A stretch of DNA of 64,000 bases. It comes from Aporrectodea caliginosa (Eukaryota > Annelida > Clitellata > Crassiclitellata > Lumbricidae). The notes beneath the pieces were generated by a model. The model did not search any database. It saw nothing but the letters and a program-made list of their open reading frames with translations, and was not told where the DNA came from. This document shows, piece after piece, positions 22,183-34,509 of this stretch (positions within the stretch are counted from its first letter, which is position 1; every line of letters starts with the position of its first letter). The stretch covers positions 701,501 to 765,500 of the forward strand of contig JACEVL010000147.1 in assembly GCA_020284085.1 (NCBI GenBank), in the 5' to 3' direction. The position numbers and the translations under genes are program-made.

Positions 22183-22782
22183 CACGGTGATTCAATAAAA
22201 AGTAAGCCAAACTTTATAAACAAATATTAAAGCTTGAACTATATTTTATTAATAATATTTTAAAAATAAAAACATGCACATATATACTTTTTCATTTTAA
22301 TGACTTCCGGTTTTTATTTCCTACTCAAAAAAGCAGACGATAATACAATTAAAAACATAAACAAGAAACTAGCAATTTCGAAAAAAGCCTTTTAGTAAGA
22401 GAAGATTTACACATGATAAAAGGTTTGAGGGAATCCAAGAATTACAGCAGCCGTCAATTTCTACAAGAGTCTCTAGAAAAACACTGGACCAGAAGCGGAT
22501 TAGATAAATTGCTTCGAAAAATTAGCGGAACAGGGTCAGTCGACCGCGTCATTGGTAGTGGCAGACGAAGGTCATCGCGCACTGAAGAAAACGTTGCCCA
22601 ATGGCGCCAGCGCCTCCAGGCTTACGTGCAAGCAGAAGGAGGACATTTTGAACATCTTCTTTAATTAAATGATTAAACCATACTACTGAGAGTTTCTTCA
22701 CACAAAAATTTAATACTTTTTTCATGTTAAAAGTACTTATATGAAATACAAAGTTTGGCTTACTTTTTATTGAATCACCGTG
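22183..22782 (+). mobile_element. Mariner-family element, internally deleted (600 bp)
   Basis: The terminal inverted repeats are perfect over 33 bp (22183-22215 and 22750-22782), starting CACGGTGATTCAATAAAAAG. TA dinucleotides lie immediately outside both ends (22181-22182 and 22783-22784), matching the TA target duplication of Tc1/mariner elements. The interior keeps the 5' and 3' parts of the transposase gene joined in frame and lacks the catalytic core. Perfect inverted ends suggest a fairly recent insertion. Confidence 0.92.
22413..22664 (+). CDS. HTH-only mariner transposase remnant, 83 aa
   Basis: Residues 1-55 (HWTRSGLDKLLRKI, GTGSVDRVIGSGRRRSSRTE) match the N-terminal helix-turn-helix DNA-binding region of a mariner-family transposase, followed by the GSGRxR linker. 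After TEENV the frame passes directly to QWRQRLQAYVQAEGGHFEHL, the normal transposase C terminus ending GGHFEHLL. The whole DD(D/E) catalytic domain (normally over 200 residues) is missing, but the frame is kept and has no stop. The frame is also open upstream of this Met (REDLH), so the original start was further 5'. It could encode a DNA-binding peptide without nuclease activity. Expression is unknown. Confidence 0.75.
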   Translation: MIKGLRESKNYSSRQFLQESLEKHWTRSGLDKLLRKISGTGSVDRVIGSGRRRSSRTEENVAQWRQRLQAYVQAEGGHFEHLL

Positions 22783-22784
22783 TA

Positions 22785-23880
22785 TAAATACAGTCAAGTA
22801 AAATGAAGTCAAGCGTTCGAGCAAATAGTATACAGGACACAGAATATAGTGCTTTTATCAGTTAAAAATAGCACCTGATATAAAAGAACTATATACAGCA
22901 GTTGACTTAAGCAACGAAGACGTCTGCTAAGAACCTTGAAAATTAAACATACGCTGCGTCAGCTCCAGATGTCTGTAAACTCGTGAACGGCTGAAGTCGA
23001 TGCGTCCAACGGCAAGAAGCGGCCAAGTAGAACGACCAAAGGGACCAACACCAGACCTGCAACAACAACGGATATGGGTTGATATTAGCAGAGACATGGC
23101 AACGTATCATCCATGCACAATGTGTCATCCATAATTAACGACTCGCTAATTAGCATCAGTATGGAGTCCAAACAAAGCTTAAGATGTGAAACAATCAAGT
23201 GCAACGGCCTGTAAAGCGATTGTTTAGGATTAAATGGACTACGAAACAATGCAAAATACGCAAACATGAAAACTACAAAAAAGCCAATACCCTTTGTAAA
23301 ACACCGTCCAAATGCATAAACTTGTACATACGAGCACGAACTAGTCTTCTGATGCAATATATATACAGAAAATTTTATATATATATATAAATATTATATA
23401 TCATTTGCTGCTAATGTATATATATAACACACATCAGAATAATTGTAGCAAGATTTCATGTTGTATTAAAGATTATATATAAGATTATTACGGTAAGACA
23501 TAAAATATTGAAATGCGATATGAGGAGCCAGTACAACATAAAATAATAAGTACAATGATAATCGTCGTTGTAGGCAACGGTGTGGGGGGGGATTGGGGTT
23601 GGTTTCGGCGAAAGGGTACGACCTCAATACGTCTAAATCATGAGTGGTACTATTGTAGTTCGGACCGTTAAGGCTTCATCGATCAAAAGTGCCGCCAACT
23701 GCTCGTCGATAGGCTGCCGACATCTGTCGCAGAAGTGGCCAAGTGCACTTTCTCCTCCGACGAACCCAACCCAACCGAGGCAGAGGCAGAAGCAGAGAAA
23801 GAGAACGACGGAAGAAAGAAAGATGGACGAAAGGAAGAAGATAAGAAGAAAGAACAGCTGAAAGAATGAAGTAAGGAAGG
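22785..23880. other. Unassigned AT-rich region
   Basis: No recognised gene. Short AT tracts lie at 23355-23425. A 73-codon plus frame (23640-23861) is purine-rich lead-in to the GGAA array and is not supported. Confidence 0.5.
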
Positions 23881-24487
23881 AACAAAGGAACGAAGAAAGG
23901 AAAGGAAGGAAGGAAGGAAGGAAGGAAGGAAGGAAGGAAGGAAGGAAGGAAGGAAGGAAGGAAGGAAGGAAGGAAGGAAGGAAGGAAGGAAGGAAGGAAG
24001 GAAGGAAGGAAGGAAGGAAGGAAGGAAGGAAGGAAGGAAGGAAGGAAGGAAGGAAGGAAGGAAGGAAGGAAGGAAGGAAGGAAGGAAGGAAGGAAGGCAG
24101 GAAGGAAGGAAGGAAGGAAGGAAGGAAGGAAGGAAGGAAGGAAGGAAGGAAGGAAGGAAGGAAGGAAGGAAGGAAGGAAGGAAGGAAGGAAGGAAGGAAG
24201 GAAGGAAGGAAGGAAGGAAGGAAGGAAGGAAGGAAGGAAAGAAGGAAGGAAGCAAAGGAAGGAACAAAGGAAGGAAGAAAACGAAGGAACGAAGGAAGGA
24301 AGGAAGGAAGGAAGGAAGGAAGGAAGGAAGGAAGGAAGGAAGGAAGGAAGGAAGGAAGGAAGGAAGGAAGGAAGGAAGGAAGGAAGGAAGGAAGGAAGGA
24401 AGGAAGGAACAAAGGAAGGAACAAAGGAAGGAAGGAAGGAAGGAAGGAAGGAAGGAAGGAAGGAAGGAAGGAAGGAAGGAAGGAGGA
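23880..24487 (+). repeat. (GGAA)n array, about 600 bp
   Basis: Long purine-only tetranucleotide array with a variant block at 24235-24300 (AAAG, ACAAAGG) and small CAAAGG interruptions near 24410-24430. The strand asymmetry makes it a candidate triplex-forming tract. Leu-Pro-Ser-Phe frames on the minus strand are artefacts. Confidence 0.95.
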
Positions 24488-24689
24488 AAGTAAAGAAGGG
24501 GAACTAAAAGGGAAGATGAAATAACAAAAGAGAAAAAGAACGGAAATAGTAACAATTAAAAGGAAGAAAAGAAAGAATTAACAAACAGACAGCAAAAGAG
24601 CGTGAAATGCGAACTGAAAACTGGAGCGAAACGAAGAAACTTCAGGAGGAGATAGGTACAAATAGAGGCAGACTTAGAAAGAAAGACAT

Positions 24690-24930
24690 ATATATATATA
24701 TAAAGAGAGACAGACACACAGACAAACAGACAGACACACATACATACAGAGACAGAGAAACAGACAGAGAAACAAACAGAGACAGATAGACAGGCAGATA
24801 GAGACCGAGAGAAAGAGACAAAGAAACAAACAGAGAAACAGACAGAGGCAGAGGCAGAGAAAGAAAGAGAGACATAGAGAGATAGCGAGAGAGACAGATA
24901 GAAAGAGAGAAAGAGAGATGGGTGAAAGAC
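24690..24930 (+). repeat. (CAGA)n / (GAGACA)n purine-rich array
   Basis: Degenerate CAGA/GAGA repeat adjoining an AT tract at 24688-24702. Similar arrays occur at 37914-38200 and 38323-38430. Confidence 0.9.
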
Positions 24931-25362
24931 AGAGACTAATGCATAGATAGGAAGACATCAATCGAGGTCAATTGTGCATTGCTGGTGTGACCTCTGTGAC
25001 CTCTATGAGTCTCCAACGGAAGGCGATCGATTGATTTTCCAGTCATGACAATGTCGTTATTCTTATAGCGCAAAGACCGATGATGACGATGTCCTCTAGA
25101 GTCTATGGGACGAAATCCCTCGGGGGGAGGGGGGTTCGGGGGGGGGAGTCCCATATACTCGGACAAATCACAGTCGTCACATCACATCTAGGGTCAACTG
25201 GGGTCAACTGAGCAACCCAGATGAAGCGAGATTGATTAGATGAGATGACACAAAACAAGAGAGAGAAACCACAAAACGAGATGATGGTTCGTTGATTTCA
25301 TCGTTATTTACTTCATATTGTATTCATTATTATTACTAAGTTTATTACTATTACAATTGCCA

Positions 25363-25395
25363 TCACTGTTACTATTACTATTACTATTACTATCA

Positions 25396-25435
<40 letters not shown>

Positions 25436-25461
25436 CGTCATCATCATCATCATCATTATTA
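25363..25461 (+). repeat. (TTACTA)n to (TCATCG)n compound array
   Basis: Trinucleotide-period array that changes composition along its length: TTACTA units, then CATCGT, then TCG, then TCA and TTA. Poly-Asp and poly-Ser frames are artefacts. Confidence 0.95.
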
Positions 25462-25839
25462 AAACAGGCACATGCAGTTATACATAGAATTGGCAAATGC
25501 AGATAAAGTAATTAATTAAACAATGAATTATTTTAAAGTATTTACTCAATTCCTAATTAATATGACGACGAGACTTCATCAAGAGCAAAGCGATTGCGAT
25601 CAGAGAGGCAACTAAAGTCCAGTGACAGTCTGCGCATATGATCGTGTGAACCAGTTTATTCGATACGAAGTCCAGATGCAGATATCAAACCATTAGGCAG
25701 ACTGACGGCTACGGTGAGTGGTGTTTGGAATTGGGGTGGTCGAAACGATACGGAGAAGATATGGAAGCAGGGTAGGACTTTTAAAAGCACCTCCTTATCA
25801 ACTTTGAATGAAAGGTGTGCGCAGAAAGTACACGAAGAG

Positions 25840-25925
25840 CGCTCGTTAATAAGCTGATGCTCTGCGCTTGGCTTTCGAGTGGCGCTTTAGAAGTTTAAAG
25901 CTTACGATTACGAAGAGCCAAGTTG
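25840..25925 (+). mobile_element. L2/CR1-like LINE 3' end, second copy
   Basis: GCTCGTTAATAAGCTGATGC, then GGCTTTCGAGTGGCGCTTTA and CTTACGATTACGA align with 13668-13740 (GCTCGTGAATAAGCTGGTGC, GACTTTCGAGTGGCGCTTTA, GGATTACGATTCC). Only the 3' end is present. Confidence 0.65.
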
Positions 25926-26829
25926 TTGCGCTGGTAGCATGGTTGTCAGATGTAGTTGCCATAACATCATGCGTTGAGACAACCAAACATCCATGCACGC
26001 CATCTCATCTTAACGTAAGAATGATCAGACAAAACGATATAGCAGAAACAAAATTAAATCGACATTTAATAGCGTAGGCTTTCAGACGGCCTCATTTTCA
26101 CGGCCTCGGTGTACTCGACTCAGTCTAATCGATTACAGTTCGCCAATCGAAACTCGATCGGGTTGGGCGGGACAGCAGTGGATCCGTCGAAAGGGGCGGC
26201 AAAACCCCGGCTGCTCTCTAAAGATATCGACAAAAGCAAGTAGACGTATGGATGTACACAGTCAGCCGGACGGACAAGTAGACAGACAGACAGACAAAGA
26301 CGAACGGACGGACCTCAGAAGGAGGCGGATGACGAAGACGAAGGCGATAGATTAGAGCGCCGTCTATCGGAGAAAGTAGGTCAGCATTTACGGAACGAAC
26401 GGTAGGTAGGCCTATAGGCCGCGTGGCTACTAGCACACATAGGCCTCCGGGTGCATGTTTATACTGCCGCACGTAGCCTGATATCAGACCGCTCTCTATT
26501 CCGCCAAGTAAATGATCAACTAGACATTGAAACTGCGCTTCGTAGGCAAAGACGCCTGTCCCCATATTTATGAGCAATGCTGCGCTACGGCTTAAAAAGT
26601 TCTCAGAATTAGATTTGTGTGTAGGACGTAGAGACAGAGTTTGTTGTTCAATAGGTCAAGGGTTAACAGCTGCGAGGACAAACAAGATCTACTTCACCGG
26701 TTTCTGTGCGGCAGTTCAAAAGTTAGGTTTCATTCGGAAGTACGTTTATATTGTCACGAATGTATTCTTACGTACTTTGCTCTATCTAATCCTACTGCAA
26801 TCTTATAGCCGATGCCAACGTTTCCCAAA

Positions 26830-27175
26830 GTGTGTTCCGCGGAAACCTTGGGTTCTGTTAAGGGAAGACAAAGGTTTCGTGAGGAAATCGGATAAAAGTG
26901 CTGTTTGAATGCGTTGTAACATTAGAAATCAGTCTATATGAGGCGTAGGGTTCCGTGGGAACATTTAATTTAAAATGATTTCTAATCTAATTTGTATGGA
27001 TTAAAACTCTATATACCCCATCATTGTTTATTAAATAAATCTACATTGGTCTACTTCCCATTGCAAGCAGGCGCTATAATACGTATACCAGAATATGGTT
27101 TGGTTAGGTAGGGGTTCCGTCAAAAACTTTCAGATCAAAAGGGTTCCGTAGTCAAAACACATTGGGAAGCATTGG
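26830..27175. mobile_element. Probable hAT-type MITE (CAAYGYTTCCCAA ends)
   Basis: The left end CAACGTTTCCCAAAGTGTGT (26817-26836) and the reverse complement of the right end CAATGCTTCCCAATGTGTTT (27175-27156) match at most positions. GGTTCCG motifs lie inside both ends. No clear 8-bp duplication was found. The interior is non-coding. Confidence 0.5.
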
Positions 27176-27521
27176 TCTGTAAAATCCTATAAGTAGTTCT
27201 ATTTTCTTATTCTGTCTAAAAGGTAGTGTGTTCTTCGAAACGATAACCCAAGCATAGGCCTATGCTCAGTTCTTTCCCAGATAGAGGGCCTTAACCGTGA
27301 AGTAAAAAGATGATAACTTGGCTTCTCGATATTGCATACAGAAAAAATTGGTTTTTAAAGCTAATCCCGAGAGCAGGTATGCTTCTGGAACGACGTCATA
27401 TTCTTGCTCTAAATTTATGGGGACGGATGGCCTGTCCTCCGCCTTACCATCAGTGTATAGCCGATGTATTTATTTCGAAGCCCAGCTCGCCGGACGTCGC
27501 TAGTGGAGTAAGTATCTAGAA

Positions 27522-27907
27522 TAGGGGTGGGCAACGATTAAGAATTTTAATCGAAATTAATAGCACGATTACAATTTTTAATAACGCGATCAATTTTTAA
27601 CGCATGTCACAATAGATAGCAAGTACAATTAATCTACCGACACTGAGTAGGCCTAGTTACGTTGAATATTCGCTATATGAATGCTTGCAGTCAATAAACA
27701 AAGAGCAAACATGCTTTTACTACTTATTTTTACTTTCTAGTTTTTAGTTAAAAGTTTAAACTGAACGGTTTAATCAAGAACTGTTTTAGCGCATTTCTAG
27801 AAATAATTGGGCGCAGTGACAATCGCGTGAACTGCGTTAAAAAATTTAATCGCGTTAATTAATTAACGCATTAATCGCGTTAATAACGCGTTAAATGCCC
27901 TGCGCTA
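27522..27907. mobile_element. hAT MITE with exact 8-bp duplication
   Basis: The left end is TAGGGGTGGGCAACGATTAA. The right end reverse complemented is TAGCGCAGGGCATTTAACGC. ATCTAGAA flanks both sides exactly (27514-27521 and 27908-27915). Subterminal AATCGCGTTAATTAACGC motifs are palindromic. The TAGGGGTGGGCA start and 8-bp duplication are standard hAT features. There is no transposase. Confidence 0.92.
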
Positions 27908-28979
27908 ATCTAGAATGACCTTGCCTTTCCGTGTACTAGAAATGCGCGACACAGTCCGTGGTTATAAGGCTTTGGAATATCAATCCATAGCTTGAGTAAG
28001 CTTATTATTGACAGGTCTGATCATCCGTCCCCATAAGCAGAGATTTAAAAAAATAAAGAATTTACCATAAGTCTCATAATCATGGCTGCTATCTGACCTC
28101 CTATATTCAATAGCGAAAAGCCAGAAGATGTTATCTCTCTGCATGCCATGGCTTCTCGGTAGGTTATGAGTTTAAAAGCGAAGTATAGTCATAAGAAATG
28201 TCTGTCTTATCATTTGAAGAATGCATCACCTCTTTCTGTAAAACTTCTGCTTCAAGGTCCGTACAAATGAAATTCGAAAAAATTGTCACGAAGCGTCGAA
28301 GTATTTAATGAAGCTTCGAAGAATTTTGTTTCTTAAAAAGGCTGTCGTTTTTCATCTTATATATTAATGCATGCCACCTGTACCTTCACACACTATGTTA
28401 CAGAATAAATATATAATATTACTTTTTCAAGTAACCTACCCTGGAAGATACGCTCGGCGTCTCATGGGTTGATTATACATATATGTTTGTGTGCGTGTGT
28501 GTTTGTGTGTGCGCGTATGTATATATAATTTATCATATTCAGCTTATAACCTATTAGTCATACGAATTCTCCGTAACGCATCTATAGTTCGGCGCTGAAT
28601 GGCAACCTATTTGAACAAGCACCTTTGAGCCTTTGGAATATTTACCTTATGAAGTAGGCCTACCTTTTTGAATATGTACTGCGAAGCATAACAACAAGCC
28701 GATCGGGTTTTAAATCGTATATACTCCTGCTTTCATTTTTATGCATTCTTTACGATTCAGTATAGGCCCCTACTATAGAATAATTAAAAAAAATCTTTGC
28801 ATATTCTCAGGCTACGTACTTGGGGAGATCATAAGGTATACTATGTTCTGTATGAAACGCCATATAAACTGAGAAATGCGATACACTACAATACTATGTC
28901 CTTTCTTGACTTTCAATTGGACTCACCCTGGAATTTGGCTTGCACACCGATTCCGCACAGTGGCGACCATGGACTGATG

Positions 28980-29010
28980 CCTTGATCATTTTGATCATTG
29001 ATCAATTGAT
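28980..29010. repeat. TTGATCA palindrome cluster
   Basis: TTGATCATTTTGATCATTGA followed by TCAATTGATCA: several overlapping TGATCA palindromes just before a GGCGCTATATAGG LINE/SINE-type end (29027-29039). Confidence 0.5.
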
Positions 29011-29390
29011 CACTATGACAGTGCATGGCGCTATATAGGTTTTCACATTATATTGCACATTAGTAATATAATTTGCGAAATATTAGTGGTTATGATTTTA
29101 AGTCGTACTGCGCTATAGAAATACGATAGGCATTCGTGACCCTCGAACGCAATTCTTACCCCATCACAAGCACAGTTTGCTTCTCTTGACCGAGTCCTAG
29201 AAATCCTCTCAGAATGCACAGACAACGGCGGCGGTGACGGCGGCGACTGTCGCGTCTGCTATTGATCTGAATCTCGCAGCAGTACGTATTTATCTCGCTG
29301 TCTCTCGCTATATATATCGCAGCCTATCTGTATTTGTAACTGCCCGGCTGCTTCTAGTTATTAGTCTCAGTAGTTATCTTTCTCTAGCCA

Positions 29391-29525
29391 TGTGTGTGTG
29401 TGTGTGTGTGTCTGTGTGTGTGTCTGTGTGTGTGCTGTCTGTGTGTGTCTGTGTGTGTGTCTGTGTGTGTGTCCGTGTGTGTGTCTGTGTGTGTGTGTGT
29501 GTGTGTCTGTGTGTGTATGTGTTTG
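29391..29525 (+). repeat. (TG)n array with TCTG variants
   Basis: TG dinucleotide array of about 135 bases with regular TC interruptions. Cys-Val frames are artefacts. Confidence 0.95.
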
Positions 29526-30159
29526 TCTACGTTTCGCTTCCTCACTGTCTCTGCGTGTTATAATATATAAATATATGTACATACCCATGCATATAATGTT
29601 GTTTACAGCCTATCTTAAACAGCTTTGTTTGTTTTGCGGCATCAATGATGTATCATCAAAGATATTTACCTCACCTAATATTTGCCTGTTTTCATGGTAA
29701 CGACTTCCGATGTAGCTAAAACATCCGGTTTAGATGGTAGCCCATACGTGTAAACGTCCAAATATCCACGCATCAGGCTTACATAAAGTTATATACATAT
29801 ATACAGTATATACACACATATATGTACGAATATATTCGCTATAGTGATAAATGGACGTTCATAAAATGGATGCGATAAGCTTATATGTAAGATATATGTC
29901 ATGACGTGCAAGAGCAGCTTTTCTGCTTAATTCATAGAATCACATTTTCGCCCTAAAGTTCTTTTTCCATGAAAAATATTTCCTTCAAGAAGAATTACGG
30001 AAGCGCAGTCATTATATATTATAAGGAATTGAAACGATGTTAAGACTTGTCTAATGTCTATGCGTGGTGGCATGCTGCAGCCGCTGTTGAACATATATAT
30101 ATATACGCTATGCTAAACACAAACAGGAGATGCTTGGAGACTTCCAAAACATGTCGATA

Positions 30160-30232
30160 GAACTGAATTGGAAAAGCGCTATATATTTAAAATAGATCGA
30201 TTGATTAATCGATTGATTGATCGATACTAATC
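30160..30232 (+). mobile_element. LINE/SINE 3' end with (GATT)n tail
   Basis: GGAAAAGCGCTATATATTTA followed by ATCGATTGATTAATCGATTG, another GCGCT-type terminus with its own simple tail. Confidence 0.45.
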
Positions 30233-30304
30233 GTGCGACCTACGTCTGTAGCAGGAAGGTCACGTTCTCTGGTCAGGCTAAGTGGTCTCTAGACACGCGA
30301 TTTC

Positions 30305-30575
30305 TAAGACCGGGATCAGCAACGGCCTTGGGATATTTCGGGCCCTGTGGATGGTATACACTGTATGGGCGGACACCCCCATGACACAAGTCAAATTGTT
30401 TTTCACTGCTAATGATCATATTTGAGTAAACTGTTGGTGCCATTTGACTTTTATTGTACTGATAACAGAGAATATTTATTCGAAACCATTATTATTATGC
30501 CTTCTATTCATGTTAATTTTCTGTGACATTTCTGGCCCCCTAAGTTGCGGGCCTTTGCGCCCGCACGTTTCGCAT
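30305..30575 (-). mobile_element. Dispersed element, copy 1 (partner at 39.35 kb)
   Basis: The reverse complement of 30365-30560 (GCCAGAAATGTCACAGAAAA, TTAACATGAATAG, ATAATGGTTTCGA, AAAAGTCAAATGGCACCAAC, AGTTTACTC) aligns over most of its length with the plus strand at 39365-39545. Its outer part, GACCGGGATCAGCAACGGCC, resembles hAT termini of the GGGTCAGCAAC type. No duplication was found. Confidence 0.55.
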
Positions 30576-30689
30576 ACCTCTACACGTAAGGCCGACACTA
30601 CAAGGAAGCATGTATTGCATATGTATAGGGAGAAAGGCAGACAGAAAAGCAGACAGTCTGGTATGTACAGTACTATGTAGGAATAGTGG

Positions 30690-30800
30690 CATGCAGGTAT
30701 ACAGAAGGAGACCTGCAGACAGCGCTTCTGAGAATAGCTTTTATTCTGTAAGTATAGGTAGGGGCGCTATAACAAGTGTTCAAATACAATACAATACAAT
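30690..30800 (+). mobile_element. SINE family A 3' end, copy 3, (AATAC)n tail
   Basis: CAGCGCTTCTGAGAATAG and GGGGCGCTATAACAAGTGTT (30761-30780) match the last part of SINE A (copies at 451-470 and 10110-10129), but the tail is AAATACAATACAATAC instead of CATA. The 5' part is absent. Confidence 0.7.
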
Positions 30801-30999
30801 ATAGTGCAGCAGTTAAACCGCCTATTTACCAGAACTACATTTGATATTGTCTTCGTTTACATATAGTCCACGCGGTTAGTATATAGGTCTGCTTGTAACA
30901 ATGGACGAACCTTCAAAGTAACGAGTTATGCTGTACGTCCGTATACACGCATTGAAGCCAATCGTCTTCTTCGATTTGCGTCTCTCTTATTCATTCCTT

Positions 31000-31253
31000 T
31001 TCCCTTCCTTCCTTCCTTCCTTCCTTCCTTCCTTCCTTCCTTCCTTCCTTCCTTCCTTCCTTCCTTCCTTCCTTCCTTCCTTCCTTCCTTCCTTCCTTCC
31101 TTCCTTCCTTCCTTTCTTCCTTTCTTCCTTTCTTCCTTCCTTCCTTCCTTCCTTCCTTCCTTCCTTCCTTCCTTCCTTCCTTCCTTCCTTCCTTCTTTCC
31201 TTCCTTCCTTCCTTCCTTCCTTCCTTCCTTTCTTTCTTTCTTTCTTTCTTCCT
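31000..31253 (+). repeat. (TTCC)n array
   Basis: Pyrimidine-only array with TTTC variants, ending in pure TTTC. It is the reverse complement type of the array at 23880. Confidence 0.95.
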
Positions 31254-32600
31254 TCTTCGACTATACTCCCTCACTCGTATGCATTCCACACAACGTCCAA
31301 GTTTGACTGCCGCCCTCAGTAAATAGCACAGATAGCAGCTTGTGTTAACGCCCATAGGTTGTTCCTTCTCTTGTCTCTCTACGTCCCTCTGCATATCTCT
31401 CGTTCTCCGTGCCGTCATATGCGTTTATATATACACACGATATAGACTTATATAAGCCAAACATGCATATATGGCATAGGCCTATAAACGTAAATATGAC
31501 AAATACACACATAATGCATGCGTGGTCGTATTATGTCGTTCACGAAGAAAGCAGAACGCGAGCCTGTATACAAAGGACAACTTTGTGTATGGCGTGCTCA
31601 GGCAGAGCGACCAGCCTGACCAATTTGGCTGTATCGACGAGCTTCTCTTTAGTTGTTTTTGCAGCGCATGACTGCGGGTTTTTAAGCTTTATTACCGCTT
31701 CAGAATATTCGATGCTACAGTTTTCATTTGTTTTCTTTTGCTGAGGGCGCTGAGTTCGGTGCATGCATTCGCTTTCTTCCTGGACAGATCACGCATATCT
31801 GTTTTGTGTCGCATCTATTGTTAAGAGCCTTTCGTGTTTTTTTCGAAACATAGATGACTTGTTTGTTCGAATAGTCACGATATTATATCTGCTCTGCATC
31901 ACGTGTCTTTTGCCGCTGTTGTTAGATACGCACTTCTTCCTGCCACTTCTGCATACCTAGTCTACCCTGTCGTTTATTTCCCGCTTCCTGTATCTCTTTG
32001 TCTGTCTATGTCTAAGTCTGCGTGTTTGTCTGATTCTGTCTCTGTCTACGTATGTCTTTCTGTCTCTCTGTATCTTTCTCTCGATGTGTGTCTGTCTCTC
32101 TCGGCTCTCGTATACCGTCAGCAATAGTGAACCTTCATACAGCCATCGTTACGTGCAATCTTACTTAAACTAAAATTTCGCAGCAACTCTTATGTACGTC
32201 CGCTACTGAAGTTCAACTGAAGCAGTTATCGTGAAGGGTCATCACACAAAAGTGTCCAGAGTTGTCGGTCACAATAAAATATCCAGCCCCGCTACTATCA
32301 TAAACAACAAAAAGCTATTTAGAAATTGTATAAATTGAGCAAATGTGCCATCAAGCTAGCAACCTTCTTTGCTGTCCTGGATGGGTTACTTCCACCAAAC
32401 AAAAATCAAATAGTCAATGCTCTTAGACCGACAGCATACAACAGAATATTACCAAAGTTTTGATAACCTAACGTGGAAGACTTTTTGGTTAGAATGTTGT
32501 ATTTGTATTAATAATATTGTTAACCTAATATGTATGTGAACTTGCAGAGTGCGTCTTTGTCAACTGAATGGGTAAATAAGAATAAGGTATTAATTGTTTA
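31254..32600. other. Unassigned region
   Basis: No recognised gene. A lysine-rich 74-codon minus frame (31764-31540, containing CAAKTTKEKLVDTAKLVR) is not simple-sequence but matches nothing I know. Confidence 0.4.
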
Positions 32601-32849
32601 TCAGAATATACTTACTTACTTAAAATCGTTCTCCGCATTCTGTATCTTGAGACCTGACCTCACTTCGCTTACTCACTCCTAATTCACGCGTAGCACAAAT
32701 TTAAATTATTAGCCATGCAGGTATGAATCGTGAAGTCGAAAACCTGCAAAAGCAAGGCACAGTTATTTCGTCTTCACCCTCCAGGGCACACATAGAGAAA
32801 TAGTCAGCTCTACGAATCGTGACCTCGAATAGTTGAATAGTGTATATGT

Positions 32850-32920
32850 CAGAGTCGTCAAAACCTTTTTTAATTGTGGGCCAGTGGCAATATTTTCTAA
32901 CAAGTGGCGAGGCGCTTGAG
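32850..32920 (+). mobile_element. Possible solo hAT end
   Basis: CAGAGTCGTCAAAACCTTTT followed by TTTAATTGTGGGCC resembles the common hAT terminus type CAGNGGTCNNCAACCTTTTT. No partner end was found. Confidence 0.3.
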
Positions 32921-33339
32921 CAAAACGGAGTAGGGATTTGGGAGGGGTTTGTGAGCCTGTCCCAGAAATGTTTGCAAAACTAGATCTTAAATAGTAAATT
33001 TTTAGCATACAGAAAGTCAAGTTAGGCTAATAAAATTTTAATTTTGATCTTCATTATCAGCCACGAATATTACAGTAGTCTTTAGCCAAGGCTTCGCGGG
33101 TCAGAAAAACATCGTCAACGGGCCAGAAATGGCTTTTAGACACCCCTTTTGGTATAGTAGGCCAATTTTCCAGCGAAACTCGAACGGAACGCCTGTGTTT
33201 CGCTCCACTAGAGCAGCACGTTTCAGAGAGTCGATAAACGCAGTGAATCTGCCTATAACAACTCGGCGTATACCTGTTCAGTTTCATCTTCAATATACAC
33301 CGATAAACAGCACGCGTTGGCCAGGGACTAGATCAACGT

Positions 33340-33426
33340 GTATAATATATTATATATATGTATACATGTATATATATATACATATATATGTATATGTATA
33401 TGTATATGTATATATATATATACATA
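33340..33426. repeat. AT/GTAT-rich simple repeat
   Basis: TATATATG/TATATGTA tract with internal palindromes. Confidence 0.9.
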
Positions 33427-34509
33427 TTCGAAACTGTCTAACACACTGCAGGCCGCCGACGTCGGTCAATGATCGATCCATCCGTGTATAGTGCAATGCC
33501 ATTTTAACTCGCACATCTGTTATCTGCTGAAAATATATTGACGCTTATTATAAGCGCCACATCATCGCTGCATAAAGCGTCGTATACTATAGGCCTATAT
33601 GTAAACTCGTGGTTATAGCACGTGTGCACGAAAAGGAGCATACACACACACAAAGGCGCATACATGCAATGGTACGTACGCACAGAAACACAAAGGCACG
33701 CACACGGCCATGGCACACGTAGTCTAATGTACGCAAGTTAATTTGGTTCTGCGCGATTTATGTGTTACGTAAGCTTATGTCTAAATGACCTCAGCTACCA
33801 CACATTCTTTCCTACGGATAGGATACATATGTATACATATGTATTATATGTATGTGTGTTTGTACTTTGTATGTGTGTGTGTGTCTATATCTGCGTATAG
33901 ACATATTCCCTATTGCGGACCGCTTTATATCAACCGCCAATCACTTCAGATTGATCTTTCGCAATGAAGGGTGTACGTCATCTTCTACGCATCGAAATCG
34001 TAAACAAATCTTGGATGCCTGAATGCCTGGTCGTCCATTGGTTCTTCAGGAATCTTTCTCCACGCAGCAATGCCTAAACAAGTGCATGGAACTCCGAAAC
34101 GTGCGCTCATGTAGAGCGCCCCGTAAATTCCGCACTGATGAACAAATTATAGGCTTACTCATTTACCAGGTAACGTTCCCATCCATGACCGTCCAAATAC
34201 ATTACACGTCGTAATACGGAAAGTATGACTATACGAGAGTCGGAAGTCGAAGAGCAATTACGAAACTGACGGAGTCCTTCAACTAAGCATCAATATTCGT
34301 AGCGTCGCCTGTAGTCAATTAATTATTCACTCTCCTAACTGCCCTCGATGACCTCTGCGACGAATTACGTCATAGCTTGAAGGAAGTAGGCTAAGTAACG
34401 CGACTGCGCGTTACTTAATAAAGCTGCAGAATTTAAAATTTCGCCCCTCCCCGATATTACTCAACTGGGCCCTATGGGGCCCGTTCGAATTTTATCATGA
34501 TATATGAGC

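Noticed and set aside
23633..24555. Long Leu-Pro-Ser-Phe frames of 263 and 290 codons
   Set aside because: Direct translation of the GGAA array on the minus strand.
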